In this document: one piece after another, positions 7,317 through 15,483 of the stretch
How positions within the stretch are numbered: position 1 is the stretch's first letter
Layout of the letters: each line of letters begins with the position of its first letter
Source of the DNA: Chromobacterium piscinae
Lineage (GTDB): Bacteria > Pseudomonadota > Gammaproteobacteria > Burkholderiales > Chromobacteriaceae
Assembly: GCF_021129175.1 (NCBI RefSeq)
Contig: NZ_JAJOHV010000025.1
Coordinates: 62,001-126,000, forward strand
Length of the DNA: 64,000 bases
Direction of reading: 5' to 3'
Notes under the pieces: model-generated
What the model saw: the letters and a program-made list of their open reading frames with translations, nothing else
Databases searched by the model: none
Told to the model about the DNA's origin: nothing
Position numbers and translations under genes: made by a program

Positions 7317-9097
7317 TGCAATCATTGCTCAAAAAAGGTGAATGGCGGACGTGGCTGATTTTTGTCGTTGTCGCCCTAATTTTACCCGCAGCCGGATTCT
7401 TCCACGCCAAGGATAGTGTGTTTTCGAAGCAGGCGCTGGAACAAGCGGCCGGCCCGGGAGAGGGCTATTACTGGGCGGCTTCCCAGTACCGCTATGCTAT
7501 TCAACGCATCTACGGCGAAGCCGGTGCTTACACCTTGGGCGAAGAAAGCTGGTCTGATTTTCAGGAGGCCTACGATGTTCTGCAGTCTAAATTTCTCGTC
7601 CTCACCAATACCATCCCTTCCAAAGTCAGCGATAGGCCTGAATTTTCCGGGCTACTCGAACAGACCGCCACTATCATGGCAAAGATCCATGCGCAATTTC
7701 CAAAAGGCGAACACGATCCCACCGCAATGAAGGTGTTAAGGGCTGAGCTTCAACAATTGTTGCCAATCGGTTCCAAACTAGCCAAGGCGTCTCACGAAGT
7801 GGAAGTGACGTTGCGCGATCTTTCGATCGAACAGACTTTACGGCTGCGCAATATGGCGCTCGCGAGCTTGGTTGGGGTATGGCTTGCGTTGGTCGTTTTC
7901 TTGGCCAGGGAATTGGTGAGGGCACGCCGCCGGCAAGAAACAATCGAACTACAGAACGAGGCTATTCTGGCAGCTAGACAATCCCGTGACGAGGCCGAGC
8001 AGACAGCGCTGGCGCGATCTACCTTGTTGTCGACAGTCAGCCACGAAATTTTGACGCCATTGTCCACCATCCAGGGGGGCGTAGATCTTCTATCGGATAC
8101 TGTGACCACACCGCGCGCGATACGTACTTTGTCGAATATCCGGTCGGCAGCAGAGTATTTAGGGAGACTGATGCAGGACCTTTTGGATATGGAGCGCCTG
8201 GATGCCGGCAAGCTGGTGCTCCGCCCCTCCGTGTTTGACCCACGCCAATTGGTCGTGAACGTGGCAGGTGAGTACGAGCGCGCAACAAAGGCTAAGGGAA
8301 TTGCGTTATCGGTAGAGGCTACGGCCATGGTGAGCAGCATGGTCTATGCGGACATGACGAGGGTGCGCCAAGTAATCAACAACCTGGTTTCCAATGCCGT
8401 GCGCTATACGGACGAAGGAAAGATCCAGATCAAACTGGATCAGGAGCTGGGAACACCGGCTAAGTTGGTTGTCACGGTGTCGGATACTGGCGTTGGCATA
8501 CCCGCTAATGAGCGCGAAACCTTGTTCGACCCGTTTATTCAAGGTAGTGCCGCCGGTAGAGGTGGAGCAGGAATGGGACTCTCGATCGTGCGCCGGCTGA
8601 TCGCGCTGATGGAGGGAAGTGTCGAGCTGGCGGCGAGCGATGTGGGCAAGGGGTCCATGTTTATCGCCAAGATGCCGGTGACTATTGTTGACGATGATAC
8701 CCGCGCGTTGCGCGAGTCATCCCCGCACACAGGGGAAGGGCAACGACTTTTGATCGTGGAAGATGATGATAACCTGCGCGAGATGCTGGTCGACGTGCTC
8801 CAATACTATGGGTTCAATTGCGATACGAGCCGCACCGGCGAGGGTGCTATGGGCAAGCTGAAAGATGCGCACTATGATGCAATCGTTTTGGATATCAAAC
8901 TACCCGATCAGAACGGCTTAGAGATGTTAGACCGGCTAAGGATGGGCAACTCGGAGAACAAGGCAGTTCCGGTAATCGGCATTAGTGCCAACAAAGACAA
9001 CTTCTTAGATGGGCGCTGTTCAATGCTGACGGCAAAGCTGACCAAGCCTTTTAGAAACCGAGTCCTTGTTGAAAATTTGATCCAGCTAGGGGCATGA
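7313..9097 (+). CDS. Hybrid sensor histidine kinase with C-terminal receiver
   Basis: This is a 594-residue inner-membrane hybrid kinase. A first membrane segment lies at about residues 12-30. A periplasmic helical region (about 35-180) is followed by a second segment at about 183-203. The HisKA phosphoacceptor is STVSHEILTPLSTIQGG. The ATP-binding domain has the N box NNLVSNAVRYTDEGK, G1 DTGVGIP and G2 GGAGMGLSIVRR. The receiver (about 477-592) has acidic pocket VEDDDN, phosphoacceptor VLDIKLPDQNG and conserved Lys in LTKPF. It overlaps the preceding exported protein by four bases. No Hpt protein or dedicated output regulator lies beside it. The HTH-receiver protein at 11469 or the GGDEF-EAL protein at 28795 could be downstream, which is inference. 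Confidence 0.9.
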   Translation: MMQSLLKKGEWRTWLIFVVVALILPAAGFFHAKDSVFSKQALEQAAGPGEGYYWAASQYRYAIQRIYGEAGAYTLGEESWSDFQEAYDVLQSKFLVLTNTIPSKVSDRPEFSGLLEQTATIMAKIHAQFPKGEHDPTAMKVLRAELQQLLPIGSKLAKASHEVEVTLRDLSIEQTLRLRNMALASLVGVWLALVVFLARELVRARRRQETIELQNEAILAARQSRDEAEQTALARSTLLSTVSHEILTPLSTIQGGVDLLSDTVTTPRAIRTLSNIRSAAEYLGRLMQDLLDMERLDAGKLVLRPSVFDPRQLVVNVAGEYERATKAKGIALSVEATAMVSSMVYADMTRVRQVINNLVSNAVRYTDEGKIQIKLDQELGTPAKLVVTVSDTGVGIPANERETLFDPFIQGSAAGRGGAGMGLSIVRRLIALMEGSVELAASDVGKGSMFIAKMPVTIVDDDTRALRESSPHTGEGQRLLIVEDDDNLREMLVDVLQYYGFNCDTSRTGEGAMGKLKDAHYDAIVLDIKLPDQNGLEMLDRLRMGNSENKAVPVIGISANKDNFLDGRCSMLTAKLTKPFRNRVLVENLIQLGA

Positions 9098-9200
9098 CCA
9101 GGATGAAGCCAAAAGTTGTACATATAGCATGTAACAGGACACCCTAAATCGGAGATCGGCGTTCGCCTCCTGATGGTGGACGTCTTCTCCATAACTCCTC

Positions 9201-9695
9201 TTAATCGCCCACCACGCCGTTTGTGTAAAACAACTTCCCGCCGCTTCGAGCCTCAAGCAGGTAACCATACCGGATTTTCTGAAACGATCCGCTGCGACCG
9301 ATACCGTCGAAATTGTCGGCGACACACAGATACTGACGTCCATCTGCGTGCAGCCAGGCCCAGGATGCCAACTCGACATGGATCTCCTCCGGCTGAGCGG
9401 CCTTGGCACCCTTCAAGACCGCGGCCTTGGCGACAGGGTAGAGCTTCTCGCGGTAGAGGATGGCCGCGCCGTGCTTCGACCTTGCCACACCGACCCGGAC
9501 TCCGTTGAACTGGAGGTACTCGGCGGTGTAGCCGGGGCGGAACGCGTCTTCCTGATTGATCTCGTGAGTCGGAATGTCCGTTACGGTAACGCCCGGCTGA
9601 GCCTGGTTCTCCAGGCAGCTCTTCACAACGGCATCAGAGGGCAGGGCGAAGGCCATCGTTGGGGCGAGGGCAAAAAGCACGCTGAGCCATCTCAT
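9201..9695 (-). CDS. Exported protein, putative immunity protein of the type VI cassette
   Basis: The product is 164 residues with a signal peptide (MRWLSVLFALAPTMAFA), hence periplasmic. It has no recognised domain. Three cysteines remain in the mature part (one near SCLENQ, one at YLCVAD), which could allow a disulfide. It is last in a four-gene minus-strand unit and overlaps the effector-like gene by four bases (ATGA). Position, coupling and periplasmic location are what is expected of an immunity protein against a peptidoglycan-targeting effector. That role is inferred from context only. Confidence 0.6.
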   Translation of the reverse strand: MRWLSVLFALAPTMAFALPSDAVVKSCLENQAQPGVTVTDIPTHEINQEDAFRPGYTAEYLQFNGVRVGVARSKHGAAILYREKLYPVAKAAVLKGAKAAQPEEIHVELASWAWLHADGRQYLCVADNFDGIGRSGSFQKIRYGYLLEARSGGKLFYTNGVVGD

Positions 9696-10327
9696 TTGTA
9701 TTCCTTTGCCCTAGTGAATTTCAGGTAGTCGGGAGCCTGTTGCCAGAAGATCGTGCCGCCGTAGGCCGCGGTGGACTCATAGACATGATCATAGCGATAC
9801 AGCTCCTCTTTGTGCTCTAGGACCTTCCCGTTGACCTTCTTTTTCGTGATTTTGTACTTGATCACGAGCTTGCTGGACTCGTTGATGTCGTAGATGTTGT
9901 GAGCCACCTCGGTGAAGCGTATGCCTTGGCGGACCTTGAAATGCTTCTTGTAGTTGGACTTGATGTCCGCGCCATCCCAGAACCATGCACCGTTCGATTT
10001 ATCCGGTCCGTTCGCGAGCGCGTTCTCAGCCGCGGCGATGGCCGTATTCATGCCCGCGTCGGCACGCACGTCCGCGTCCGACGCCTTCTTGAATTTTTGA
10101 TAGCGCTTGTTGCCGTCGCCAACAACAAACGAGAATGAGGGCTCGCCGGCGGCAAACGCGGCCATGGTGGCGTAGCCTCTCGCATCACGCTGTCGTTTCA
10201 GCACGCTGGCCAGGGCGTAAATCTCATCGGCATCATCTGCCGTGGAGGCCTCACCATACGCCATGGCGGCAAGGAGGCGGGTTTCCGCCGCTATGGCTTT
10301 CGGCGCTTTTGCCGTCACTGTCGTCAT
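9692..10327 (-). CDS. Putative type VI secretion effector, cell-wall-hydrolase-like
   Basis: The product is 211 residues, starting MTTVTAKAP at 10327 where the ATG overlaps the stop of the upstream PAAR gene. An N-terminal AAMAYGEAS followed by an ALASVLKRQRDARGY helix resembles the catalytic E-containing motif of SleB/Hydrolase_2 cell-wall hydrolases (xYGEA, then V-x-NR). Further landmarks are FSFVVGDGNKRY, NGAWFWDGADIK and HNIYDINESSK. There is no signal peptide, which fits delivery by a PAAR spike rather than Sec export. I infer a peptidoglycan-degrading antibacterial toxin; the enzyme class is a motif-level guess. Confidence 0.62.
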   Translation of the reverse strand: MTTVTAKAPKAIAAETRLLAAMAYGEASTADDADEIYALASVLKRQRDARGYATMAAFAAGEPSFSFVVGDGNKRYQKFKKASDADVRADAGMNTAIAAAENALANGPDKSNGAWFWDGADIKSNYKKHFKVRQGIRFTEVAHNIYDINESSKLVIKYKITKKKVNGKVLEHKEELYRYDHVYESTAAYGGTIFWQQAPDYLKFTRAKEYK

Positions 10328-10875
10328 GATGGCTCCGTCTCTCTGATGGCGGAATCGCGCTCCAACCACATCACATACTCGGACTCGCCACCGGGGATCA
10401 CGGTCGATTTCCCGCCGGCAAAGGTTCCTTTATGCGCCAGCCGATCTTCGCCCTGGTACAGGTCGTAGCGATAGCCATCTACGGGATTACCTGCCTCGTC
10501 TTCCAGGCTGTACCAGTGCTCAATCACTTCTTCCCCGTCAACGCCGGCAGCGGCCAGGGCGGCGGTCGGCGCGCCAGCCAGTGCAGATTGGACACTGTGC
10601 GCGCCCGGCTCGTCCCCGACCGTGGCCTGCCCTTGGGTCGCGATCAACACCGCGCCGCAGGAAGTCTGCATGCCCTCGACGGCAACGTTTTTGCCCATGA
10701 AGGTGTAAGTTCTGGCGCCAGCGACGATGGTGAAAGTGGTTTTGCACTTAGGGCAAAACCCCTGGTGGCCAATGCCGGCCGCGCGCTTGCCGAACACGGT
10801 CAGCGTGGGGAAGGCCTCCAGCACGGTGCCACCATGCGACGTTGGGTCCCCCTCGCGAATAATCGGCTTGCCCAT
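10324..10875 (-). CDS. PAAR-domain type VI spike-tip protein
   Basis: This is a 183-residue protein. The first 90 residues form a PAAR domain, starting MGKPIIREGDPTSHGGTVLE and continuing through GKRAAGIGHQGFCPKC, MGKNVAVEGMQTSCGAVLIA and TVGDE. His and Cys residues are suited to the single zinc at the cone tip. The C-terminal 90 residues (HWYSLEDEAGNPVDGYRYDL onwards) form a small beta-rich extension typical of adaptor or cargo-docking tails. It starts one base after the stop of the first PAAR-like gene and overlaps the effector gene, so it probably carries the downstream toxin on a VgrG spike. No VgrG is in the window. Confidence 0.82.
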   Translation of the reverse strand: MGKPIIREGDPTSHGGTVLEAFPTLTVFGKRAAGIGHQGFCPKCKTTFTIVAGARTYTFMGKNVAVEGMQTSCGAVLIATQGQATVGDEPGAHSVQSALAGAPTAALAAAGVDGEEVIEHWYSLEDEAGNPVDGYRYDLYQGEDRLAHKGTFAGGKSTVIPGGESEYVMWLERDSAIRETEPS

Positions 10876-10876
10876 G

Positions 10877-11287
10877 TCAGACTCCGGACCCAGAGGCCGA
10901 AACATAGGCCGGATCCAGCAGGCCCTCAATGGGCGGCTCATCGGCATACTGCGTGATGGTGGCATCATCATGGTGCGGACCGGCGATGCGATCGCCATTG
11001 TTGAGCTCGCTGCCGACGAGGGCGATGGAGCGGTTATCCACGATGCCGGCGACGCCGGCGCCACTGATGATGGTGGCCTCGGTGCCGTCGGCGTAACGCA
11101 CGGTGTCGCCCACCAGCGCGATGCGGTGAGCGCCCAACACGATGGGCGATGTCGCTAGCACCTGCCCACCCCACGCGGTGACGGAGGCGTCCGTCGCCAC
11201 GGGATAGATGGCCAGGATCGGTCTGCCAGCCGTTTTGGCCAGCCAGTCGGCAACGAGGCGCTGCCCTTCCTCTGTCGTATGCTGCAT
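10877..11287 (-). CDS. Second PAAR-like protein
   Basis: This 136-residue protein starts at 11287 because AGGGGA lies six bases upstream; no good ribosome site precedes the earlier in-frame ATG at 11323. The repeated pattern IVLGAHRIALVGDTVRYADG, STIISG-like ATIISGAGVAGIVDNR and IALVGSELNNGDRI is that of PAAR-like spike tip domains. It heads a tightly coupled cassette of PAAR, PAAR, effector and immunity candidate. The promoter should lie in the 11288-11468 gap. Two different PAAR-type proteins in one small cassette is unusual. Confidence 0.72.
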   Translation of the reverse strand: MQHTTEEGQRLVADWLAKTAGRPILAIYPVATDASVTAWGGQVLATSPIVLGAHRIALVGDTVRYADGTEATIISGAGVAGIVDNRSIALVGSELNNGDRIAGPHHDDATITQYADEPPIEGLLDPAYVSASGSGV

Positions 11288-11468
11288 GCCATTCCCCTGC
11301 AGTTGGATTGGGAAAAATGCCATCTTATTGGGTTAGGGATTTTCTACTTAGTTCCTCGCCCAAAAGACCAGGGTAGCAGCCCCTCACCTCCGCAGGCATT
11401 ACGCGCACCTTACGCCAGCCGCTCAAACAGGCCCAACAGATCAGGTTGTTCGCTAGCACAGCCTCCAA

Positions 11469-12386
11469 TCATGAAAGCTCGCGCAGATCCTTCTTTAGCT
11501 GAGCTACAACAAGCCGAAATGGCGGAGTTCTGACAGTCTTTTGGAAATAGCGGACGCCCAGCAGCTCAATCGCACGCTCGGTATCCGCTTCGCTGGCTTC
11601 GCCAGTCATCAGGATGATAGGAATTGCGGAGCCATTACGTCGGCGTATTTCTTGCATAAGCGCTTCAGTTGTTTCTCCGCGGCCCATTGACCAGTCGAGT
11701 ACGAAGGCATCGTAACGGCGCTGCACAAGCACGTTGCGCAGCGCCTCAGTACGGGTGAACGTGTCGGCGATGTAGCCGGCCTGTTCCAGATAACTCTGCA
11801 TGAGCTCCGCCGTTTCGGCTCGATCATCAAGTACGGCGATACGGTAAGGACCGATTCCAGGACCCAGCGCTAAATACGCATAAACGCAATGTCGAGGGGT
11901 ATCGGCGGGGATATCCTGGACCGGACCTATCCACCAGACAAACTGAGCCGGGTCTTGCCAGGCGGCAATGAGTGTAGGCTGCCAGTTTGGCTCGCGAGAG
12001 ATCCATGCAATGTATTCGCTGTTTTCAGGCGCGCCTACCATTCTTGCCGGCATGACAGTCACTTCATTATCGGGGAGGCGGTCGCACACCAAGGTCGTTT
12101 GCAATCCCAATCCCTGAAAAGCTATGCCTGGTAGATGCTGTTCACCAGAGATCGACTCTTCGCTGAGCGCGAGCAGATAATCGGAAGTGCAGTTTAACGC
12201 CTTAGCAACCTTGGAAACTTCTTCTAGGTTAAAGGCGATGAAGCCTTTCATCTTCCGGCCGGCGCTCGACGTGTCGATGCCAAGTAGATCCCTCAGCCAC
12301 CCGCTCCGCTCTCGCTCGGTCACACCACGAAGATCCATCATCTGGGTAAGCCGGCTCAGAAACTGCGTTTTGAAGTCATCTATCAT
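11469..12386 (-). CDS. BetR-like HTH regulator with receiver domain
   Basis: The product is 305 residues. The N-terminal 75 residues form a BetR/XRE-like HTH (VTERERSGWLRDLLGIDTSS, AGRKMKGFIAFNLEEVSKVA, KALNCTSDYLLAL). The middle (about 80-180) is a beta-rich region of unknown function containing YIAWISREPNWQPTLIA. The C-terminal domain (about 185-303) is a receiver: acidic pair AVLDDRAE, phosphoacceptor FVLDWSMGRGE, Thr/Ser in ILMTGEASE and Lys in FQKTVR. It may therefore respond to the plasmid-encoded hybrid kinase. It is divergent from the ATPase at 12830 across a 443-bp gap rich in TGCACA/TGTGCA words, its likely operators. Confidence 0.8.
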   Translation of the reverse strand: MIDDFKTQFLSRLTQMMDLRGVTERERSGWLRDLLGIDTSSAGRKMKGFIAFNLEEVSKVAKALNCTSDYLLALSEESISGEQHLPGIAFQGLGLQTTLVCDRLPDNEVTVMPARMVGAPENSEYIAWISREPNWQPTLIAAWQDPAQFVWWIGPVQDIPADTPRHCVYAYLALGPGIGPYRIAVLDDRAETAELMQSYLEQAGYIADTFTRTEALRNVLVQRRYDAFVLDWSMGRGETTEALMQEIRRRNGSAIPIILMTGEASEADTERAIELLGVRYFQKTVRTPPFRLVVAQLKKDLRELS

Positions 12387-12829
12387 GGCGTTAGTCAGTG
12401 CATATGGTTAGCAAAGAATGCTATCAACAATCGCAGTTGATAGGCAAATTATGCACTACTTTCAGCGCAGCACGCCTCCGTCGACACGCTCACTTGTAAG
12501 TGTATGCATATAAGTTGTTAACTGTGCACTATAATTCACTTAGTCATGTTGCACAAAACGCATAATTTGTGCATAGTGTGCGTATAAATTGCAAATGCAT
12601 GCTTTAACAATTGCATTCTGCGCCGCCTCTGTGCAAAATTGTCACACTAAGGCAATGCTATCGCTTTAAAGCTGGCATAGCATTCAGTTTTCTATAAGCA
12701 AAGAAATGGGCTTCGTCCCAAAGAAGACGTGTTCAATAAGTCTGTCCCGTGTTGCTACTTGAGAATGTGGCAGGGTTACTCACCGGACACAGCCGAAGAG
12801 TGATGGGAACGGCTGTTTTGGGGTATTAA
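12387..12829. promoter_or_regulatory. Divergent regulatory region rich in TGTGCA/TATGCA words
   Basis: No gene was supported. The region separates the HTH-receiver gene from the ATPase gene. Repeated related words occur: TTATGCAC near 12449, GTATGCATA near 12502, ACTGTGCAC near 12531, a perfect inverted repeat at 12550-12573, AATGCATGC near 12594 and TGTGCAAAA near 12630. The composition is AT-rich. It looks like an operator cluster, probably for the XRE-like regulator. Confidence 0.5.
12550..12573. promoter_or_regulatory. Inverted repeat TGCACAAA...TTTGTGCA
   Basis: Perfect 8-bp arms (12550-12557 and 12566-12573) are separated by eight bases. It is the clearest member of the TGTGCA word cluster and a candidate operator for the HTH-receiver protein. 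Confidence 0.5.
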
Positions 12830-14335
12830 ATGCAAATTCAGTTTGGCTGTATGCAATGGAACTACAACAATGAAGGAGGAAAAATTGTTCCAGTCATTTG
12901 GGACGCCCTCCACGTTGTGAATCCGCACATGGCGTTCTGTGGGAAAAGTGGTTCCGGCAAGTCTCACCAGCTGAGACGTGCGGTTCATGCCGCCAGCCGT
13001 ACATCTCAAACCCCCGTTCGCTTCCACATCTTCGATCGCCATGGCGACCTTCGCATTCCCGGAGAGTCCGCGGTTCGCTTCTCGGAATCCTCCCCCTACG
13101 GTTTCAATCCGCTTGAGGTAAATCCTGACCCTCACTTTGGAGGTGTACGCCGTGCGATTCAAAAATTCTTGGCGGGGGTCAATCGCACAGCGACGCACAA
13201 GCTGGGACCACTGCAGGAAGCCTTGATGCGTCGTTTGCTGGAGGAGTTATACGCCTCCCGTGGCTACAACAAAGATGATTACCGGACCTGGCTACCTGAT
13301 GATCCGGCTGAAATTGCCGCCAAGATGTACGGCAAAGATAACCGAATCTTCCTGGATGTACCCTATTCCCAACGCGAGCGGGTTAAGGAGCTCGGAGCCC
13401 GCTGGGATGCAGACCTGCGGGCCTGGTGGGTCGAACGGGAGCAGTATGCCGGCGATCTACTGATGTGGGATCCCAAAGTCCTATTCAAGTCGAGCCCGAC
13501 GCTGTCCGATGCAGTCGCCTTTGCCGAACGCAAGATGAAGGCGATATTTCTGGGCACTAACGCTGCGGCAATGGGGCACCTGGCCGAAGTGAATCGAGTG
13601 GCTGCGGCCGTCCATCGTTTAGCCATCAAACTTAACAAGGAAAGTCGGGACGACGAGCTCGAAAAACTGGGTAAGCGCCTGGACGATGCTCGGGAGAAAG
13701 CCCTCGCGTCCTATAAAGCCTACCTTCATACCGCAGAAAACGGGCGTGAATTAGACGAGGTGATCCATTATCGCAGCATGGATGTGATGACAAGTGTCTT
13801 CGAACGCTTGTCGAACCTGAACTCGATCGGGATCTTCCGCAATACGCCGCCACCGCATGATCCGGCAGCGCGTGTTTGGCGCTACGACATTAGCGCCTTG
13901 GAGTCTGACGAAGCCAAATTGTTTGTGCATTTTAAGCTGTCACAAATGTTTGACGATGCGCGACAACGAGGCGAACAACCGTATGTCCGCGACATTGCTG
14001 GCGTCGATGAGGCCGACATGTACTTTGACGATGACGAGAACAACATCCTCAATAAGATTGCCAAGGAGGCTCGTAAGTTTGGCCTAGGCCTGTGGGCGGC
14101 CTCTCAGTCACCGGCACATTTCAGCGAAGACTTCATCTCTAACTTAGGAGCCAAGGTCATCCTCTATATCGATCCGACCAAATGGGATGCCTCGGCCAAG
14201 AATTTGAAGATCGAACGCAAGAAGATAGAGCTGCTCCGACCGAAGTACAACGGCTTGATCCAGATCATCAATAACAATGATGTCAAGTCAACCTATAACC
14301 TGACCCTGTTCCCGAACGAGAAACAGTCAGCTTAG
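12830..14335 (+). CDS. HerA/VirB4-like ATPase with an inserted DUF5710-like module
   Basis: This 501-residue P-loop ATPase belongs to the HerA/FtsK/VirB4 group. Walker A is CGKSGSGKSHQLRR at about residues 37-50, Walker B is GVDEADMYFDDDE at about 390-402, and a Q-containing sensor stretch is WAASQSPAHFSEDF. Between them, at about residues 175-215, is a HARP/DUF5710-like module (IFLDVPYSQRERVKELGARW then AWWV), which also occurs in the ArdC fusion at 18889. A helical region lies at about 240-310. VirB4 proteins are usually over 800 residues, so this is not a standard VirB4. The start at 12830 has only a weak ribosome site. The role is probably DNA or protein translocation linked to plasmid transfer, inferred. 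Confidence 0.72.
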   Translation: MQIQFGCMQWNYNNEGGKIVPVIWDALHVVNPHMAFCGKSGSGKSHQLRRAVHAASRTSQTPVRFHIFDRHGDLRIPGESAVRFSESSPYGFNPLEVNPDPHFGGVRRAIQKFLAGVNRTATHKLGPLQEALMRRLLEELYASRGYNKDDYRTWLPDDPAEIAAKMYGKDNRIFLDVPYSQRERVKELGARWDADLRAWWVEREQYAGDLLMWDPKVLFKSSPTLSDAVAFAERKMKAIFLGTNAAAMGHLAEVNRVAAAVHRLAIKLNKESRDDELEKLGKRLDDAREKALASYKAYLHTAENGRELDEVIHYRSMDVMTSVFERLSNLNSIGIFRNTPPPHDPAARVWRYDISALESDEAKLFVHFKLSQMFDDARQRGEQPYVRDIAGVDEADMYFDDDENNILNKIAKEARKFGLGLWAASQSPAHFSEDFISNLGAKVILYIDPTKWDASAKNLKIERKKIELLRPKYNGLIQIINNNDVKSTYNLTLFPNEKQSA

Positions 14336-14431
14336 TTTCAACTGTTGATAAAGTGCTAAATTGCTGTTGACTTACTGATAATTTAGGTTGATAGTACAAG
14401 CACATTGGGCGTTTTCATTAGGAGTTTACTC

Positions 14432-14647
14432 ATGGTGGTGCTGCAAGGTTATGTTCCCCCGGTATCGGTCAACGCTTCGGTATGTGAGGCAAAGACACAG
14501 TTCACTAACGATGATCTTCGTGCCGTCGAACTGGATCCGTCTGAAGTCCCAGAGGAGATGCGTTGCCAAGCTTTTACGCTTGGCACAGCCTTGCCCTGGT
14601 TCCAGATCATCAGTGAGCGGGCTGCCGAAGCCTTGCTCGACATGTAG
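14432..14647 (+). CDS. Small hypothetical protein
   Basis: The product is 71 residues. The start at 14432 is set by AGGAG seven bases upstream. It has no recognised family. The composition is normal, with a helical C-terminus (WFQIISERAAEALLDM). It follows the ATPase by about 96 bases and precedes the operator-containing hairpin at 14685-14722, so it may end the ATPase transcript. Confidence 0.55.
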   Translation: MVVLQGYVPPVSVNASVCEAKTQFTNDDLRAVELDPSEVPEEMRCQAFTLGTALPWFQIISERAAEALLDM

Positions 14648-14684
14648 TGGGGGACGCATTAGCAGCACACAAGCCATGAAGACC

Positions 14685-14722
14685 GCCGGCCAGAATTTTC
14701 ACCAGTAAAAATTCAAGCCGGC
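14685..14722. terminator. Hairpin containing an operator copy, probable terminator
   Basis: GCCGGC arms at 14685-14690 and 14717-14722 enclose AATTTT...AAAATT, which is part of an operator copy (14696-14711). A T-rich stretch (GTTTTAGCATTTTTTATC) follows. The site may serve both as terminator for the small gene before it and as binding site. Confidence 0.55.
14696..14711. promoter_or_regulatory. 16-bp operator, one-mismatch copy
   Basis: TTTTCACCAGTAAAAA is identical to the copy at 3149. It lies 174 bases before the KORA-KfrB gene and is embedded in a hairpin. Confidence 0.6.
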
Positions 14723-14885
14723 GTTTTAGCATTTTTTTATCAGTTTAATGATAAATTTTGCCGTGTTTGGATAGAATGGAATTCTGCCGAGCGGCGCGAA
14801 GAGATCGAAAACTCTGTAGGTGTGAACCATCGCCGTCTGTGAGCAGCTCATGCCCTGTAGGTTAGGGCCAACAGGATCTAAACAG

Positions 14886-15419
14886 ATGATGAACGAACAT
14901 ACCTTTAACGAGGTCGTTAAACATACACGGCTGTCTGACAAACAAATTGAAGCCGCCAAACTTGTCCTGGTAGAGGGTAAGCGTCCTGGTGAGGCGGCGG
15001 AATCCGTCGGCACGTTCCCGCAGCAAGTCTCTAGGTCAACCAAAAAAGTCCTAGAAGTCGAGCAGGAACTCTTGCGTGCCGGCAAACTGCAAAGTACAGG
15101 GCACCAGGCATTGGAAAAAGCGCTCGACGTGAGTTATACCCTAGCCGTCCAACAGGCACGCGAGCGTTGTGGCGAAGGCGGAATTATCAGCATTGCCGAG
15201 CCTAACAGGCAGTATGTCGGTGAGATCGTTTCAAAGAGCGATATGCACGTGGTGCAAAACGTCGGCCGCGATCAACTGGTCATTCATGAATCGGCCAAAT
15301 TGGAGCGGGTTCCTACGCTGGGCTCGACGATGGATATCCGCTATGGCCAAGACTTGCGCCGGCCGGCGCAAGTTCAGGAACGAGCCAACGTGAATTCACG
15401 GGGAGGTCTGTCCCGTTGA
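14886..15419 (+). CDS. KORA/TrfB-type HTH fused to a KfrB-like domain
   Basis: The product is 177 residues from the ATG at 14886 (a second ATG follows at 14889). The N-terminal 65 residues match the KORA/TrfB repressor domain: FNEVVKHTRLSDKQIEAAKL, VLVEGKRPGEAAESVGTFPQ, QVSRSTKKVLEVEQ, equivalent to the HTH of RK2 KorA. The C-terminal part (about 105-155) is a KfrB-like module: YVGEIVSKSDMHVVQNVGRD then LVIHESAKL, followed by TLGSTMDIRYG. It may therefore be a DNA-binding regulator with a KfrB interaction module. It is followed after 64 bases by another KfrB protein. Confidence 0.75.
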   Translation: MMNEHTFNEVVKHTRLSDKQIEAAKLVLVEGKRPGEAAESVGTFPQQVSRSTKKVLEVEQELLRAGKLQSTGHQALEKALDVSYTLAVQQARERCGEGGIISIAEPNRQYVGEIVSKSDMHVVQNVGRDQLVIHESAKLERVPTLGSTMDIRYGQDLRRPAQVQERANVNSRGGLSR

Positions 15420-15483
15420 TTAGCGGCCTGCCTAGCAGGCCTCTTGCAGTGGTATCAATCACTTATTTTATGGAGGATGTATC

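Noticed and set aside
12776-13198. Minus-strand frame of 140 codons opposite the ATPase start
   Set aside because: Overlaps a strong P-loop ATPase coding region and has no recognisable product.
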